The notes: a model not told the origin generated them from the letters alone. A DNA stretch of 64,000 bases from Sorangium aterium (GCF_028368935.1 NZ_JAQNDK010000006.1:789501-853500); one strand, 5' to 3'. Shown: positions 35,053-45,577, counted from the first letter of the stretch. Program-made: numbers and translations.

Positions 35053-37591
35053 TGCAATCGCGGACATCGATGGCGCGCTCGCTCGGGCGGAGCAGACCGA
35101 GCGCGCGCTCCGTCAAGCGGTCGCGACCGTCGCCGGCGTCGAGCAGGCAGCCGCCCGGCTCGCCGCCCTCGGCGCCGAGCAGGCCACCGCCGGCAGGGAG
35201 CAGGGGGCCATGGCGGGGGCGCTCGCGGGCGAGCTCGAGGAGATCGGTGCGGCCGCGCAGGCGCTCGCCCGCACGGGGCAGCGGGTGGGCGACGCCGTCG
35301 TCGAGGTCGTGAGGGGGACCGAGGGCATGGCGGGAGGCATCGGCGCGCTCGCCCCCGCGCTCACCAGCGTGAAGGGCGACGCCGACGCGCTCGCCGCCTC
35401 GTCGGATACGACCGCGGTCGCGCTCGAGGAGATCGCCCGCTCGGTGAAGGCGGTGAGCGCCAGCGCCGAGGAGCTCGCGTCCTCCAGCGAGGAGCTCCTC
35501 GGCGCGGTCTCCGTGACGAGCGGATCGGCCGACGAGGCGGCGGCCCGCGGGGAGAGCAACGCCGCGGCGATCGAGGAGATCGGGGCCACCATCGAGGAGA
35601 TGTCGAAGGGCGTCGCGCGCCTCTCGGCCGACGCCAAGGGGGTCGGGGCGCAGATCTCGAGCATGGCCGCGGCTGTCGTGGGCGTGAGCGGCTCCCTCGA
35701 TCGCGTCGCGAAGGACGCGACCGAGATGGCGAGCGCGGTCGAGGAGACCGCGGCGACCGCCGAACAGATGGCGCGGTCGATCCGCGGGGTGGCCGAGAGC
35801 GCGAAGGCGCTCGACGGGAGCGCGTCGACGACCGCGAGCACGATCACGGAGATCGCGAGCTCGGTCGAGGAGGTCGCGGTCACCGCCGAGAAGAACGCGG
35901 CGACCATCGAGGCGAACGCGGTCGCCACCGAGCAGCTCGCGCGGACCGCGCAGCAGGTCGCGCAGAGCGCCGAGCAGATCAGCGGGCTCGCGGCCGGCAA
36001 CGCCGCCACGTCGTCGCAGGTCGAGGCCTCGACGCGGCGGATCGTCGCCATCGTCGAGACCGCGCGCGCGACCGCCGAGCAGGGGGTCGCGACCGCGCGC
36101 CAGGGCGCCGCGACGGTCGGCCGGTCCATCGCCGGGCTCGGGAGCATCCGGCAGGCGATGGCCGACTCCGCTTCGGTCATGAAGGAGATGGGCAAGCGGG
36201 CGGAGGAGATCGGCGACATCGTCCAGACGATCAACCTGATCGCCGATCGCACGAACCTCCTCTCGCTCAACGCCAGCATCGAGGCCGCGCGCGCGGGGGA
36301 GCACGGCCGCGGCTTCGCCGTCGTCGCCGAGGAGATCCGCAACCTCGCCGATCGGGCCGCCGTCTCGAGCGCCGAGATCGCCAAGATCGTCCGCGCGCTC
36401 CAGGCGAGCGCCCGGGAGGCGGTGGCCGCCTCGAGCGAGGGCGTCAAGGTCGCGGACGAGGGGACCCGGCTCGCGAGCGACGCCGATCGGGCGCTCACGT
36501 CCATCCTGCAGGGGGTCGAGGAGCTCGGCCGCTCGATCCGCGACATCGACCGGGCGAACGCGGAGCAGGTGCAGGCGGTGGCCTCTTTGACCCAGACCGC
36601 GTCGCGCATGAGCGACGAGGGCAAGGCGGTCGCGCGCTCCGCGGCCGAGCAGACCAGGGCGATCCAGGCGCTCGCGCAGGGCAGCGCCGAGATGCGGCGC
36701 ATGGCCCGGCAGACGAAGGACGCGACCGCCGAGCAGGCGCGCGCGCTGCGGGACGCCGTGAAGGCCAACGCGCAGCTCACGTCCACCGCCGAGCGGGTGT
36801 CGCGGGCGATGGACGAGCAGGCGACAGGGGCGTCGCAGCTCGCCAAGGTCGCCGCGCAGATGCGCGCGCTGACCCAGCAGACCAACGCCGCCATGATCGA
36901 GCAGACCCGCACCCTGGCCGGGATCACGGCGCTCACGCAGGACGTCACGGGCGCGTCGCAGCGCATGGTCGCCGGCCTCGCGGAGCAGGCGGGCGGCGCG
37001 ACCGAGATCGCGCGCGCGATGGACGACATCCGCCGGCTGTCGGCCCAGTCGGCGCGGGGCATCGGCGACCAGGCGCGGGCCGCGAAGCAGCTGGAGGCGT
37101 CCGCCCGCCAGGTCGCGCGGCTCGCGGCGGCGGTGACCGCCGCGACGGCGGACCAGGGCAAGGCGACGGCGGCCCTGGCGAAGGAGGGGGAGTCCGTGCG
37201 CCGGATCGCCAGGCAGACGGCGCGGGCCGTGGCCGATCAGGCGGAGACGATCCTCGCCCTCGCGTCGGGCGCGAACCGGCACACGGCGTCGCTCCAGGCC
37301 GCCGAGAAGGGGGTAGGCGAGCTCTCGACCCGGAGCGAGGAGCACGCCGCCTCGCTCTCGCGGCTGCGCGATCCGGTCCGGGAGCTGCTCGCCTCCACGG
37401 CCAGGCACGCGAGGGACACCGGCGCGATCGCGAGCGACGCTGGCCAGGTGGTCGAGCAGCTCGGCAGGATCCGGCAGGCGAGCGCGGAGCACGCGGACGC
37501 CGTCGCGGGCATCGTCGCCACGGTCGCCCACGCCGTCGCCCACATCAAGGCGAACGGGACGCAGCACCCCGCGCCGCCGGAGACAGCGTGA
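35042..37591 (+). CDS. Soluble methyl-accepting chemoreceptor
   Basis: An 849-residue, almost entirely helical Ala/Glu-rich coiled coil with no membrane segment and no recognisable N-terminal ligand domain. The receptor hairpin tip is present around residues 390-445: [20 protein letters not shown], then [20 protein letters not shown] and [12 protein letters not shown]. Heptad repeats with Gln/Glu pairs suitable for CheR/CheB modification flank it. After the hairpin another roughly 400 residues of coiled coil continue, far more than in ordinary receptors. The ATG at 35042 lies within the cheW end. The receptor should be cytoplasmic and may sense an internal state or receive input from the HEAT protein encoded next. 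Confidence 0.88.
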   Translation: MAADAIADIDGALARAEQTERALRQAVATVAGVEQAAARLAALGAEQATAGREQGAMAGALAGELEEIGAAAQALARTGQRVGDAVVEVVRGTEGMAGGIGALAPALTSVKGDADALAASSDTTAVALEEIARSVKAVSASAEELASSSEELLGAVSVTSGSADEAAARGESNAAAIEEIGATIEEMSKGVARLSADAKGVGAQISSMAAAVVGVSGSLDRVAKDATEMASAVEETAATAEQMARSIRGVAESAKALDGSASTTASTITEIASSVEEVAVTAEKNAATIEANAVATEQLARTAQQVAQSAEQISGLAAGNAATSSQVEASTRRIVAIVETARATAEQGVATARQGAATVGRSIAGLGSIRQAMADSASVMKEMGKRAEEIGDIVQTINLIADRTNLLSLNASIEAARAGEHGRGFAVVAEEIRNLADRAAVSSAEIAKIVRALQASAREAVAASSEGVKVADEGTRLASDADRALTSILQGVEELGRSIRDIDRANAEQVQAVASLTQTASRMSDEGKAVARSAAEQTRAIQALAQGSAEMRRMARQTKDATAEQARALRDAVKANAQLTSTAERVSRAMDEQATGASQLAKVAAQMRALTQQTNAAMIEQTRTLAGITALTQDVTGASQRMVAGLAEQAGGATEIARAMDDIRRLSAQSARGIGDQARAAKQLEASARQVARLAAAVTAATADQGKATAALAKEGESVRRIARQTARAVADQAETILALASGANRHTASLQAAEKGVGELSTRSEEHAASLSRLRDPVRELLASTARHARDTGAIASDAGQVVEQLGRIRQASAEHADAVAGIVATVAHAVAHIKANGTQHPAPPETA

Positions 37592-39945
37592 TCGCCCGGC
37601 GCCCCGCGCTCGCCATCTCGGACGCGGAGCGGCAGCGCGTCGAGCAGGTGGAGCGGCTCGCCGCCTCGGGGCCTCCGGGGGCGCCTGCGCTCGTCGAGAT
37701 GCTCGCGGATCCGAGCTGGACCGTGCGGCGGGCCGTGGTCGCGTCGCTCGCCGCGCTCGGCGATGCGGCGGTCCACCCCCTGTGCGCGTGCCTCTCCACC
37801 CGGCGCGACAGCGAGGCGCGCATCGCCGCCACGGTCGACGCGCTCGTCGCGTCGCTGGGCGACGTCGACGCCGCCGTGCTCGCCCTGAGCCTGGATCCTC
37901 GCCCCGCGCTCGTCGCCGACGCGGCGCAGATCCTCGGCCGCCGCGGCAGCGCGAAGGCCGTCTCCCGGCTCGCGGAGCTCACGTCGCACCCCGACGACAA
38001 CGTCGCGGTCGCCGCGATCGAGGCGCTCGGCCGGGTCGGCGGCAGGTCCGCGGTCGACTCGCTCGTGGAGGCTGTTTCCAGCGGGAATTTCTTCCGTGTC
38101 TTCCCGGCGATCGACGTGCTGGGCCGGAGCGGCGACCCGCGCGCGACCGGGCCGCTGGCGGTCCTCCTCGATGATCCTCGCTACGTGCTCGAGGCGGCGC
38201 GGGCGCTCGGCCGCACCGGCAGCCGCGGCGCCGTGGCGCCGCTGGTGCGCCTCCTCGGGCGGCCGAGCGACGGCGTCGTGCGCGTCGCCGCGGCGGCGCT
38301 CGCCGAACTGCGCGAGCGGTACCGCGAGCGCTACGGGACGGCCGCGCCGATCGACGAGGCGCTCCGGAGCGAGGCGCCGGCGCCCGGCGTGGCGCGGCGG
38401 CTCTCCCAGAGCCTCACGGGCGCGGATCCGGCCGAGCAGGCCGCCCTCTGCAGCGTGCTCGGCGCGATCGGGGGCGACGACGCCCTGCTCGAGCTGACGC
38501 GCCTGCTCGACGCCGGTCCTCCCGTCGCGGGCGCCGCCGCGGAGGCGCTCGGCCAGCTCTCGCGGAGCGCGGATCCCCGGGTGCTCGCGGCGCTGCGCGA
38601 CGGCGACAGCCCGCGCAGGCTCCTGCTCCTGCCGCTCGTCCGGGGCGTCGCGGCGGCGGGCGAGGCGGAGCGCTGCCTCGCCGATCCGGACGCGGAGGTC
38701 CGCGCGGCGGCGTGCGACGCGCTCGCGCGCATCGCGGAGCCCAGCTCGGCGCGCGCGCTGTTCCAGGTCCTCGACGACCCGAGCCCCCGCGTGGTCCACG
38801 CCGCGACGACCGCGATCCAGTGCCTCGGCGGCCCGGACGTCGAGGGGCTCGCGCTCGCCGCGGCCCACGAAGGGACCCCGGCCGCGCGGCGGACGGCCCT
38901 CCGGATCCTCGGGCACCTCGCGCCTGCGTCGGCGCTGCCGGTCTTCCTCGACGGCCTCTGCGACCCCGACGTGCGGGCGCGCGAGCAGGCGATCCATGGC
39001 CTCGCGTCCCTCGCGGCGCCGGCGGCGCTCGACGCGCTCGTCGCGGTCGCGGCCGATCCCACGGCGCGGATCCGGGCCGTCGCGATGCGGGCGCTCGGGC
39101 AGTCGCGCCGGGATCCTCGCGTGATCGGCGCGCTCCTCGCGGGGCTCCGCGACGGCGACGCATGGGTCCGGTACTACGCCTGCCAGTCGCTGGGGAAGCT
39201 CGGGTGGGAGGCGGCGGCAGGGGTCATCGCCGAGCGGCTCCGGGACGAGAGCGGCCAGGTGCGCGTGGCGGCGATCGAGGCGCTGTCGGGGATCAAGGGC
39301 GATCTCGCGCTCGAGGCGCTGGAGCAGGCGGCCCGGGACGGCGACACGGACATGCGGCGGTCGGCGCTGATCGGGCTCGGCATCGCCGGGCGGGAGGCGT
39401 CGCTGCCGACGTTGCTCGACGCGCTCTCGTCCCCGGACGTGGCGACCCGGCTGGTCGCGGTCTCGGCGATCTCCGGCTTCTCGTCGCCCGAGGTCCTGCC
39501 GGCGCTCGTGCGCGCGGCGAGCGACCCCGACGAGAGCGTGCGTGCGGCGGCGACCAGCTTCATCGCGGGGCGGCCAGGCGCCGAGGCGACGCGGACGCTC
39601 GTCGCGCTGCTCGTCACGTCGCGGGCGCAGGGCCCGCTCCTCGCCGCGCTGTCGACGCCCGTGCCGGGCCGCATCGAGGGCATCCTCGACGCGCTGGGCA
39701 CGGCGGACGACGAGCTCTCGCCGCTCCTGACCGCGGCGCTCGCGCGGATGCGGCTCCCCGGGGCGCACGCCGCGCTCCTCGAGGCGCTCCGGCTGCCGCG
39801 CGCGCCGGCGCGGAAGGCGGCCGCCACGACGCTCGCCGCGGTGGCCACCCGCGAGGGCTTCGCGGCGGTCGAGCGCGCCGCGCGGACCGATCCAGATCCC
39901 GAGGTGCGGCGCGTGTCCGCGTCCGTCCTCGCACAGTGGGCCTGA
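37588..39945 (+). CDS. HEAT-repeat (PBS-lyase-like) protein of the chemosensory operon
   Basis: A 785-residue alpha-solenoid made almost wholly of HEAT repeats of about 31 residues ([79 protein letters not shown]). The GTG at 37588 overlaps the receptor stop as GTGA, so it is a genuine member of the operon. HEAT proteins act as binding scaffolds; as I recall, a HEAT-repeat partner is also described for the Che7 system of Myxococcus xanthus. A likely job is coupling the array to its output or input partner. No catalytic residues are visible. Confidence 0.85.
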   Translation: MIARRPALAISDAERQRVEQVERLAASGPPGAPALVEMLADPSWTVRRAVVASLAALGDAAVHPLCACLSTRRDSEARIAATVDALVASLGDVDAAVLALSLDPRPALVADAAQILGRRGSAKAVSRLAELTSHPDDNVAVAAIEALGRVGGRSAVDSLVEAVSSGNFFRVFPAIDVLGRSGDPRATGPLAVLLDDPRYVLEAARALGRTGSRGAVAPLVRLLGRPSDGVVRVAAAALAELRERYRERYGTAAPIDEALRSEAPAPGVARRLSQSLTGADPAEQAALCSVLGAIGGDDALLELTRLLDAGPPVAGAAAEALGQLSRSADPRVLAALRDGDSPRRLLLLPLVRGVAAAGEAERCLADPDAEVRAAACDALARIAEPSSARALFQVLDDPSPRVVHAATTAIQCLGGPDVEGLALAAAHEGTPAARRTALRILGHLAPASALPVFLDGLCDPDVRAREQAIHGLASLAAPAALDALVAVAADPTARIRAVAMRALGQSRRDPRVIGALLAGLRDGDAWVRYYACQSLGKLGWEAAAGVIAERLRDESGQVRVAAIEALSGIKGDLALEALEQAARDGDTDMRRSALIGLGIAGREASLPTLLDALSSPDVATRLVAVSAISGFSSPEVLPALVRAASDPDESVRAAATSFIAGRPGAEATRTLVALLVTSRAQGPLLAALSTPVPGRIEGILDALGTADDELSPLLTAALARMRLPGAHAALLEALRLPRAPARKAAATTLAAVATREGFAAVERAARTDPDPEVRRVSASVLAQWA

Positions 39946-39949
39946 TCCC

Positions 39950-40786
39950 GTGGGCATGACGAGCCGCCTCCCCATCTCCCCGCAGGTCTTCGCGATCTTC
40001 AGCGCGCTCGTCGCCGAGAAGATCGGCTTCCACTACGACGCGGCCGATCGCGAGCTGCTCGGCGACAAGCTGTCGGCGCGCGCCATCGACGCGGGCTTCG
40101 ACTCGCTGCTCGATTACTACTATTTCCTCCGCTACGACCCGGCGGGCGCCGCCGAGATGGACGCGCTGATCGACGGGCTGGTCGTGGGCGAGACGTACTT
40201 CTTCCGCGAGTTCGCGCAGATCGAGCTCGCGGTCTCGGAGTTCATCGCGCCGCGCGTTGCGGCGGGCGGCCGGCCGCGGATCTGGTCGGCGGCCTGCTCG
40301 AGCGGCGAGGAGCCGTTCACGCTCGCGATGCTCCTGGCCGAGCGGGGCCTGCTCGACAAGGTCGATGTCATCGCGAGCGACATCAGCGCGCGGGCGCTCT
40401 CGCGGGCCCAGGCCGGCGTGCTCGGGCCCCGCTCGCTCCGGAGCAACGCCCCGCCGCCTCCGTTCGCCGAGCGGTGGTTGCAGGTGACGCCCGATCGCGT
40501 CGTCGTGAGCGCCGAACTCAGGCGGGCGATCGACTGGCGGCGGATCAACCTGCTCGACGCGTCCCAGGTCGCGTCGCTCGGGCAGCTCGACGTCGTGATC
40601 TGCCGCAACGTGCTCATCTACTTCCACGACAACACGGCGCGGTGGGTGGTCAAGAACCTCGCGGGGGCGCTCTCCGCGGGCGGGATCCTCCTGGTCGGGG
40701 TCTCCGAGTCGCTCTTCAGGCTCGGCACCGCGCTCTCCTGCGAGGAGCGGGGCGGCGTGTTCCTCTACCGGAACGCGGAGCGATGA
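39950..40786 (+). CDS. cheR: CheR-type chemoreceptor methyltransferase
   Basis: A 278-residue SAM-dependent glutamate methyltransferase. The N-terminal helical domain (residues about 10-80) is followed by GETYFFRE, IWSAACSSGEEPFTLAMLL (SAM-binding motif I), VIASDISARAL, the RRINLLD strand and VVICRNVLIYF (motif IV region), then GGILLVGVSES. All CheR hallmarks are intact. The start is a GTG at 39950, 5 bases after the HEAT gene stop, with an ATG at 39956 as alternative. The stop overlaps the cheB start (ATGA). It methylates the receptor encoded two genes upstream. Confidence 0.92.
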   Translation: MGMTSRLPISPQVFAIFSALVAEKIGFHYDAADRELLGDKLSARAIDAGFDSLLDYYYFLRYDPAGAAEMDALIDGLVVGETYFFREFAQIELAVSEFIAPRVAAGGRPRIWSAACSSGEEPFTLAMLLAERGLLDKVDVIASDISARALSRAQAGVLGPRSLRSNAPPPPFAERWLQVTPDRVVVSAELRRAIDWRRINLLDASQVASLGQLDVVICRNVLIYFHDNTARWVVKNLAGALSAGGILLVGVSESLFRLGTALSCEERGGVFLYRNAER

Positions 40787-41817
40787 GGCGCCCTGCGGTC
40801 CGCGTGCTCGTGGTCGACGACTCGGCCTTCGTGCGCAAGGTGCTGCGGCAGGTCCTCAACGCGAGCTCCGCGATAGAGGTCGTCGACACGGCCATGGACG
40901 GCCTGGACGCGCTGGAGAAGATCGCGCGCTACAAGCCGGATGTCGTCACGCTGGATCTCGTGATGCCGAACCTCGACGGCCTCGGCGTGCTCGCGTCATT
41001 GCCGCGCGAGGGCGCGCCGCGGGTGATCGTCGTCAGCAGCGCCGACGCGGACAGCGATCTCGGCGTCAGGGCGCTCCAGGAAGGCGCGACCGATCTCGTG
41101 GAGAAGCCGACGGCGCTCGCGACCGAGCGCCTCTTCGGCCTCGCGGACGAGCTGGTCCGCAAGGTGCTCGCCGCCGCCGAGGCCAAGATCCACCGCGCAG
41201 AGCCGCCGCCCGCGCCGCCGCCCGCGCCTGGCGCGATCCCGGCGCTCTCGCGCACGCGGGTCGTCGTGATCGGCGCGTCGACCGGCGGCCCTCTGGCGCT
41301 GACGCGGCTCTTCGCAGGGATGCCCGCCGGGTTCCCGGCCCCGATCGTCGTCGCGCTGCACATCCCGCCTGGCTACACGGAATCGCTGGCGCGCCGCCTG
41401 GACGACGCGAGCGCGCTCTCGATCGTCGAGGCGTCGGACGATCTCCCGCTCCGGCCCGGGCTCGTGGTCCTCGCGCGCGGGGGGACGCACATCGAGGTCC
41501 GGCGCGACCTAACGCGCGCCAGCGTCCGCTTCGTGGCGACGGCCGACTCGTCCCTCTACTGCCCGTCGGTGGATCTGCTCTTCGCGAGCGCCGCGGCCGA
41601 GTTCGGGCCGGGCGTCCTCGGGGTCGTGCTGACGGGCATGGGGGACGACGGCCTGGAGGGCTCCCGGGCGATCCGCGCGGCGGGCGGGAGGATCCTCGCC
41701 GAGGCCGAGTCGTCCTGCGTCGTTTACGGCATGCCCCGCCGCGTGCTGGAGGCCGGGCTCGCCGCGGCCGTGGCGCCGATCGATCAGATGCCTGCGGCCA
41801 TCCTGCGGCATCTTTGA
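40783..41817 (+). CDS. cheB: CheB-type chemoreceptor methylesterase/deamidase
   Basis: A 344-residue response regulator-esterase. The receiver has acidic Asp residues in VLVVDDSAFVRK, acceptor Asp in VVTLDLVMPNLDG (about 56) and Lys in LVEKPTAL. A Pro/Ala linker (about 140-155) leads to the esterase domain with the catalytic Ser in IGASTGGPLAL, His in VALHIPPGYTE and Asp in LTGMGDDGLEG, so the triad is complete. The ATG at 40783 overlaps the cheR stop. It removes methyl groups from the receptor under CheA control. Last gene of the operon; a convergent gene ends 26 bp beyond. Confidence 0.93.
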   Translation: MRRPAVRVLVVDDSAFVRKVLRQVLNASSAIEVVDTAMDGLDALEKIARYKPDVVTLDLVMPNLDGLGVLASLPREGAPRVIVVSSADADSDLGVRALQEGATDLVEKPTALATERLFGLADELVRKVLAAAEAKIHRAEPPPAPPPAPGAIPALSRTRVVVIGASTGGPLALTRLFAGMPAGFPAPIVVALHIPPGYTESLARRLDDASALSIVEASDDLPLRPGLVVLARGGTHIEVRRDLTRASVRFVATADSSLYCPSVDLLFASAAAEFGPGVLGVVLTGMGDDGLEGSRAIRAAGGRILAEAESSCVVYGMPRRVLEAGLAAAVAPIDQMPAAILRHL

Positions 41818-41843
41818 CGTCGCACATCGCACGGCGCGCCTCG

Positions 41844-43046
41844 TCACAGCGGCCAGTAGACGACCTTCCCCTCGATCTCCTGGAACGTCGCTGCGTTGCC
41901 GTCCTGGGAGACAATGAAGGCGATCCGCTCCGGGTACCCCGCGACGAACGCCGCGGCCGCGCGGTGGCGGGTGCCTCGCGCGTCGAGGCTCAAGCTCGCG
42001 TCCATCCGCTGGTCGGGCGTGGCGGCGAAGACCTCGGAGATGATCGCCCGCGGAGGCGGCAGCTTCGCGCCGAACGCGAGCACGTCGAGGGCGTGGCTCA
42101 TCACGACCGCGCCGTCGACGGTCGTCAGCCGGACGATGAGCTCGAGCAGCCGGCTGACGCGCTCGGACCGCTGGAGCGCGTGCTCCGATTCGCTCGCCGC
42201 CGGCCTCCCCCCGGACGGCTGGCATGGCCCGTCCGGCAGGTGGGTCTCGTGCGCGCCGGCGAGGTCGAGGATGGCCGAGCCGAGGCACAGGGCAGGGGTC
42301 AGCCGTTTGACCTCGGTGTCGAGCTGATTGCCCTCTTCACCGAAGAGCTGCGGCAGGCCCTCGCCCGGTCCCAGTACGACCAGGAGCCCGCCGCGGCCGA
42401 GCTCGACCATCCCCTCGACGATGCGCAGCAGATAGCCGCGCACATTGCGGGCGAGCGCGCTCGCCTGGTCCCGCGCGACGGTCCGCTCGATGGAGTCGAG
42501 CAGCGGCAGGTTCTTGGGCATCCACGTCCGCACGGCGCCGCGCTCGTATCGGACGACCTCCCATTCGCCGCGGTACACGGCCACGACGCCGGGCTTCGGG
42601 GCGACGACGCGCACGAGCTGATCGAGCGCGAACGACGGCCGGCCGTGCGGCACCGCGATGCCGGCGACGGCGAGCGACCCCTCGAGCGGCACCACGGCCA
42701 GGAAGGAGCGCGGCCACGCGCTCGCCGGAGCCAGGTTGGCCAGGTGCTCCGCGTCGAACGCCACCGGGGACCCGAACCGCACGAGATCCCACGCGGGCTC
42801 TCCGGACTCGAACTCGGCGAGGCGCTCGGCGAACACGACGCCGATCGGGTTGAGCCGCCCCTCCTCCGTCGCCATGGACGCGAAGAACAGCGTCTCGATC
42901 AGCTGCGTCAGGATCGCGGCGAAGGAGGGCGGCGCCTCGTCGGGGGCGACGCGGGCGCCCGGAGCCAGCTTCTGCGCCGCGAGCGGGGCCTGCCCTTGCA
43001 GCTCGAGGAAAGCCGCCGTGACGTCCGCCGGATACTTGGGGCGCAT
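41844..43046 (-). CDS. Diadenylate-cyclase-like (DAC domain) protein, probable c-di-AMP synthase
   Basis: A 400-residue soluble protein. The C-terminal third carries the two DAC signatures in correct order: Asp-Gly-Ala in TTVDGAVVMSHALDVLAFGA and, 35-40 residues later, RGTRHRAAAAF (the RHR motif that binds ATP phosphates). DisA and CdaA use these residues to make c-di-AMP from two ATP. The N-terminal 270 residues have no domain I recognise; they may be a sensor domain like those fused to DAC in the Pfam DACN group. The ATG at 43046 has GGAGG 13 bases upstream. It converges on cheB. Activity is inferred from the motifs; structural context residues such as those of the DisA hinge are not verified. 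Confidence 0.72.
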   Translation of the reverse strand: MRPKYPADVTAAFLELQGQAPLAAQKLAPGARVAPDEAPPSFAAILTQLIETLFFASMATEEGRLNPIGVVFAERLAEFESGEPAWDLVRFGSPVAFDAEHLANLAPASAWPRSFLAVVPLEGSLAVAGIAVPHGRPSFALDQLVRVVAPKPGVVAVYRGEWEVVRYERGAVRTWMPKNLPLLDSIERTVARDQASALARNVRGYLLRIVEGMVELGRGGLLVVLGPGEGLPQLFGEEGNQLDTEVKRLTPALCLGSAILDLAGAHETHLPDGPCQPSGGRPAASESEHALQRSERVSRLLELIVRLTTVDGAVVMSHALDVLAFGAKLPPPRAIISEVFAATPDQRMDASLSLDARGTRHRAAAAFVAGYPERIAFIVSQDGNAATFQEIEGKVVYWPL

Positions 43047-43118
43047 GAGCTCGCTCTACCCTCCTCCGCGCCCCCGGCCAGCCCGGCGGGCGGCGCGCGG
43101 ACCGCTTCGCCGTGCTCG

Positions 43119-44069
43119 CTACGCGGCCCGACGCGAGCTGCCGCCCTTCCGCTTCGGGGTCTCCGCCTTCCGCGCCCTGGATTTGCCGCCCTCTTCCGGC
43201 GCTGGTCTGTCGTTTTTCGTGCCGTTTTTCGCCTCGTCGTTCGCGGCCTTCCCGCCCTTCTGTCCGAGGCTCTTCTTGAGCAGCGCGATGAGATCCACCG
43301 TGCCGGTGGCGCGGCGCTCGCGCTCTTCCTCCACGGGCTCCGCTGGCGCGGTCGTGCGGCCGGATTTCACCTTCTTCTCGATGAGCTTCATCACGTCGTC
43401 ACGGTACTCGTCCTTGTATTTCTCCGGCTCCCACGCGGTGGCCATCTCGGCCACCAGCCGCTCCGCCATCTCCAGCTCCCGCTTGCCGAGCCCCTTTCCC
43501 TTGGCGTCCATCTCGGGCAGGTCGAGCTCCTCGTCGGAGCGGAGCTCGTGCGCGAACCGGAGCAGGTTCAGCACGAGCCCTCTGCCGTGCGGCCTCACCG
43601 CGGCGATGTGCTCGCGCGTCCGGATCACGACCTTCGCGATACCGACCTTGCCCGTCTTCCGCAGCGCCTCGCGCAGGAGGACATACGCCGTCACCGGCGA
43701 TCGCTTCTTGCCGTTCTGGGACGCGGGAGCGAGGAAATACGGTTTATCGTAGTACATCGGGTCGATCTCCGAGGCGTCGACGAAGTCGAGGATGTCCACG
43801 GTCTGCGTCGCCTCCACGTTCGCGCGGCGCAAGTCCTCGTCGGACAGGACGACATACTCGTCTTTCTCGTAGGGATAGCCGCGGACGATATCGTCCCAGC
43901 TCACCGGCTCGCCCGTCTCCCGGTTCACGCGCTCATAGCGGATCGGCCCCATGGTGCGCCTGTCGAGCTGGGTGAAGTGGAGCTCGTCGGGCTCCTCGGC
44001 GGGGTAGAGGGCCACCGGGATCTGCACGAGCCCGAAGCTGATACTCCCTTTCCAGATGCTGCGAGGCAT
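43119..44069 (-). CDS. ku: Ku homodimer, DNA double-strand-break end-binding protein
   Basis: A 316-residue bacterial Ku. The ATG at 44069 is preceded by AAGGAG. The start MPRSIWKGSISFGLVQIPV is the family signature, followed by RYERVNRETGEPV, KDEYVVLSDEDL, IDPMYYDKPYFLAP and RTREHIAAVRPHG. The core beta-barrel ring is complete, and a basic Lys/Arg-rich C-terminal tail of about 60 residues (KGGKAANDEAKNGTKNDRP region, ending SSRRAA) should aid DNA binding and ligase recruitment. It acts in non-homologous end joining with LigD, which is not in this window. An upstream extension of the frame lacks similarity. Confidence 0.93.
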   Translation of the reverse strand: MPRSIWKGSISFGLVQIPVALYPAEEPDELHFTQLDRRTMGPIRYERVNRETGEPVSWDDIVRGYPYEKDEYVVLSDEDLRRANVEATQTVDILDFVDASEIDPMYYDKPYFLAPASQNGKKRSPVTAYVLLREALRKTGKVGIAKVVIRTREHIAAVRPHGRGLVLNLLRFAHELRSDEELDLPEMDAKGKGLGKRELEMAERLVAEMATAWEPEKYKDEYRDDVMKLIEKKVKSGRTTAPAEPVEEERERRATGTVDLIALLKKSLGQKGGKAANDEAKNGTKNDRPAPEEGGKSRARKAETPKRKGGSSRRAA

Positions 44070-44333
44070 GTGCGCTCCTTCGACCCGGGCGGCGACCCGA
44101 GGGGCCGCGCCAGGTCCGTCATGGCGGGCAATGCAAGCCGGCGGCCGACGACGCGTCCTCGCGGAGCCTGCGCCGCGCGCCCGTCCCGGCCGCCCGGGGG
44201 CATCGCGGATCCTGCGCCTCCCGCCGCGCGCTGCCACAGCCGAGGTCGCGTTTCGCCACGGCGGACCGGGCGCGCGCCGATCGGTGGTGATCGCTGCCCC
44301 ACGCGCCTTGGCCCGCTGTATAACCCGCGTGAC

Positions 44334-44933
44334 ATGCCTCGGCGTTCCCACGACCTTCACGGCGCCGCGCCGGACGAGAGCCGGACAGCGCTGCTCCTCA
44401 TCGACGTGATCAACGATCTGGACTTCCCGGGAGGAGACCGGCTGCTCGCCCACGCGCTCCCGATGGCGCACCGCGTCCGGGCGCTGAAGCAGCGGTGTCG
44501 CGACGCCGGCATTCCGGCGGTCTACGTGAACGACAACTTCGGCCGCTGGCAATCCAACTTCCACCGTCAGATCGAGCACTGCCTGGAAGAGGGCGTCCGC
44601 GGCCGCGAGATCGCGGCGCTATTGCGGCCTGGAGAGGACGATTATTTCGTGCTCAAGCCCAAGCACTCCGGCTTCTACGGCACCACGCTGGAGATCTTGC
44701 TCGAGTCGCTCGGCGCGCAGACGCTCCTCCTCACCGGCATGGCGGGGAACATCTGCGTCCTGTTCACCGCGAACGACGCCTACATGCGCGATTACCGGCT
44801 GTTCGTCCCGTCGGACTGCACGGCCTCCGAGACGGAGGAGGACAACGGCCATGCGCTCCGGCAGATGCAGCGCTTCCTCAAGGCCGACATCACGCCGTCG
44901 GACGAGCTCGACCTCGAGCGGCTGCCCGCCTGA
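44334..44933 (+). CDS. Isochorismatase-like cysteine hydrolase
   Basis: A 199-residue Rossmann-like hydrolase. The triad of the family is visible: Asp in ALLLIDVINDLDFPGG (about residue 25), Lys in FVLKPKHSGFYGT and Cys in LTGMAGNICVLFTANDAYM. The family includes nicotinamidases, isochorismatases and N-carbamoyl hydrolases; nothing in the sequence selects among them. The ATG at 44334 begins MPRRSHDLHGAAPDESR. It is divergent from ku across a 264-bp gap. Probably cytoplasmic; no operon partner. Confidence 0.85.
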   Translation: MPRRSHDLHGAAPDESRTALLLIDVINDLDFPGGDRLLAHALPMAHRVRALKQRCRDAGIPAVYVNDNFGRWQSNFHRQIEHCLEEGVRGREIAALLRPGEDDYFVLKPKHSGFYGTTLEILLESLGAQTLLLTGMAGNICVLFTANDAYMRDYRLFVPSDCTASETEEDNGHALRQMQRFLKADITPSDELDLERLPA

Positions 44934-45000
44934 GGCCGGCCGATGCGCGGCGTCAGGCGGGCAGCTGCCCGAGGTCACGTGGGAAGAGAGAGCGTCGCGC

Positions 45001-45546
45001 TCAGGCGACGGCCTTCTGCTTCGACGAGATCCCCTCTTCGGTGAGGACCGCGATGTCGGTCGCGCCGCTGCGCTCCAGGATCTGCTTGGCGAGCGCGCGC
45101 TCGTTGCTGTCGTTGACGTGGACGGAGATGAGGATGTTGCCGCCCTTGATCTTCCCCTCGTACTGCTTGGCCTCGACCTCGGGGATGCCGAGCCCGATCA
45201 GGGCGCCGGTCACGCCGCCGAGCGCGGCGCCGGCCGCGGCGCCGCTCAGCGCGGCCATGATGGGGCCGGCGGCGATGAAGGGCCCGAGCCCCGGGATGGC
45301 GAGGGCGCCAATGCCCGCGAGCAGCCCGATGGTCCCGCCGACCGCGCCGCCCGCGCTGGCGCCCGCCGTCGCGCCCTCGGGCGCCTTCGTGTGCTTCTCG
45401 TGCGCGAAGTCCCGCGTCCCGTGCTTGTCGGGAAACAGCGCCGAGATGTCGCCTGTCATGAAGCCGGCGCGCTGCAGATCGCCGACGATGATGTCTGCCT
45501 GAGCGAGCGTGCTCACGAGGCCAAGGACCGCTTTCTTCGTTGCCAT
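45001..45546 (-). CDS. Glycine-zipper general-stress-like membrane-associated protein
   Basis: A 181-residue protein. The ATG at 45546 follows AAGGAAG. Residues about 1-45 (KKAVLGLVSTLAQADIIVGD) and the C-terminal 40 residues (ISVHVNDSNERALAKQILE) resemble the two halves of the general stress protein 17M/YflT-like fold. They enclose a Gly/Ala-rich hydrophobic hairpin (ASAGGAVGGTIGLLAGIGAL and GAAAGAALGGVTGALIGLG), a glycine zipper able to insert in a membrane. A second gene for a BON lipoprotein lies 31 bp upstream on the same strand, so the two probably form an envelope-stress operon. Function is not established. Confidence 0.72.
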   Translation of the reverse strand: MATKKAVLGLVSTLAQADIIVGDLQRAGFMTGDISALFPDKHGTRDFAHEKHTKAPEGATAGASAGGAVGGTIGLLAGIGALAIPGLGPFIAAGPIMAALSGAAAGAALGGVTGALIGLGIPEVEAKQYEGKIKGGNILISVHVNDSNERALAKQILERSGATDIAVLTEEGISSKQKAVA

Positions 45547-45577
45547 GGTGTCTTCCTTTCGGACCGTTCGATTCGGT

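Noticed and set aside
35021-37567. 848-codon minus-strand frame opposite the chemoreceptor
   Set aside because: Antisense of a coiled-coil gene; composition Arg/Asp/Leu-rich without any motif.
41814-44333. Long plus-strand frame fused to the isochorismatase-like gene
   Set aside because: Antisense to the DAC and ku genes; only the part from 44334 shows hydrolase similarity.
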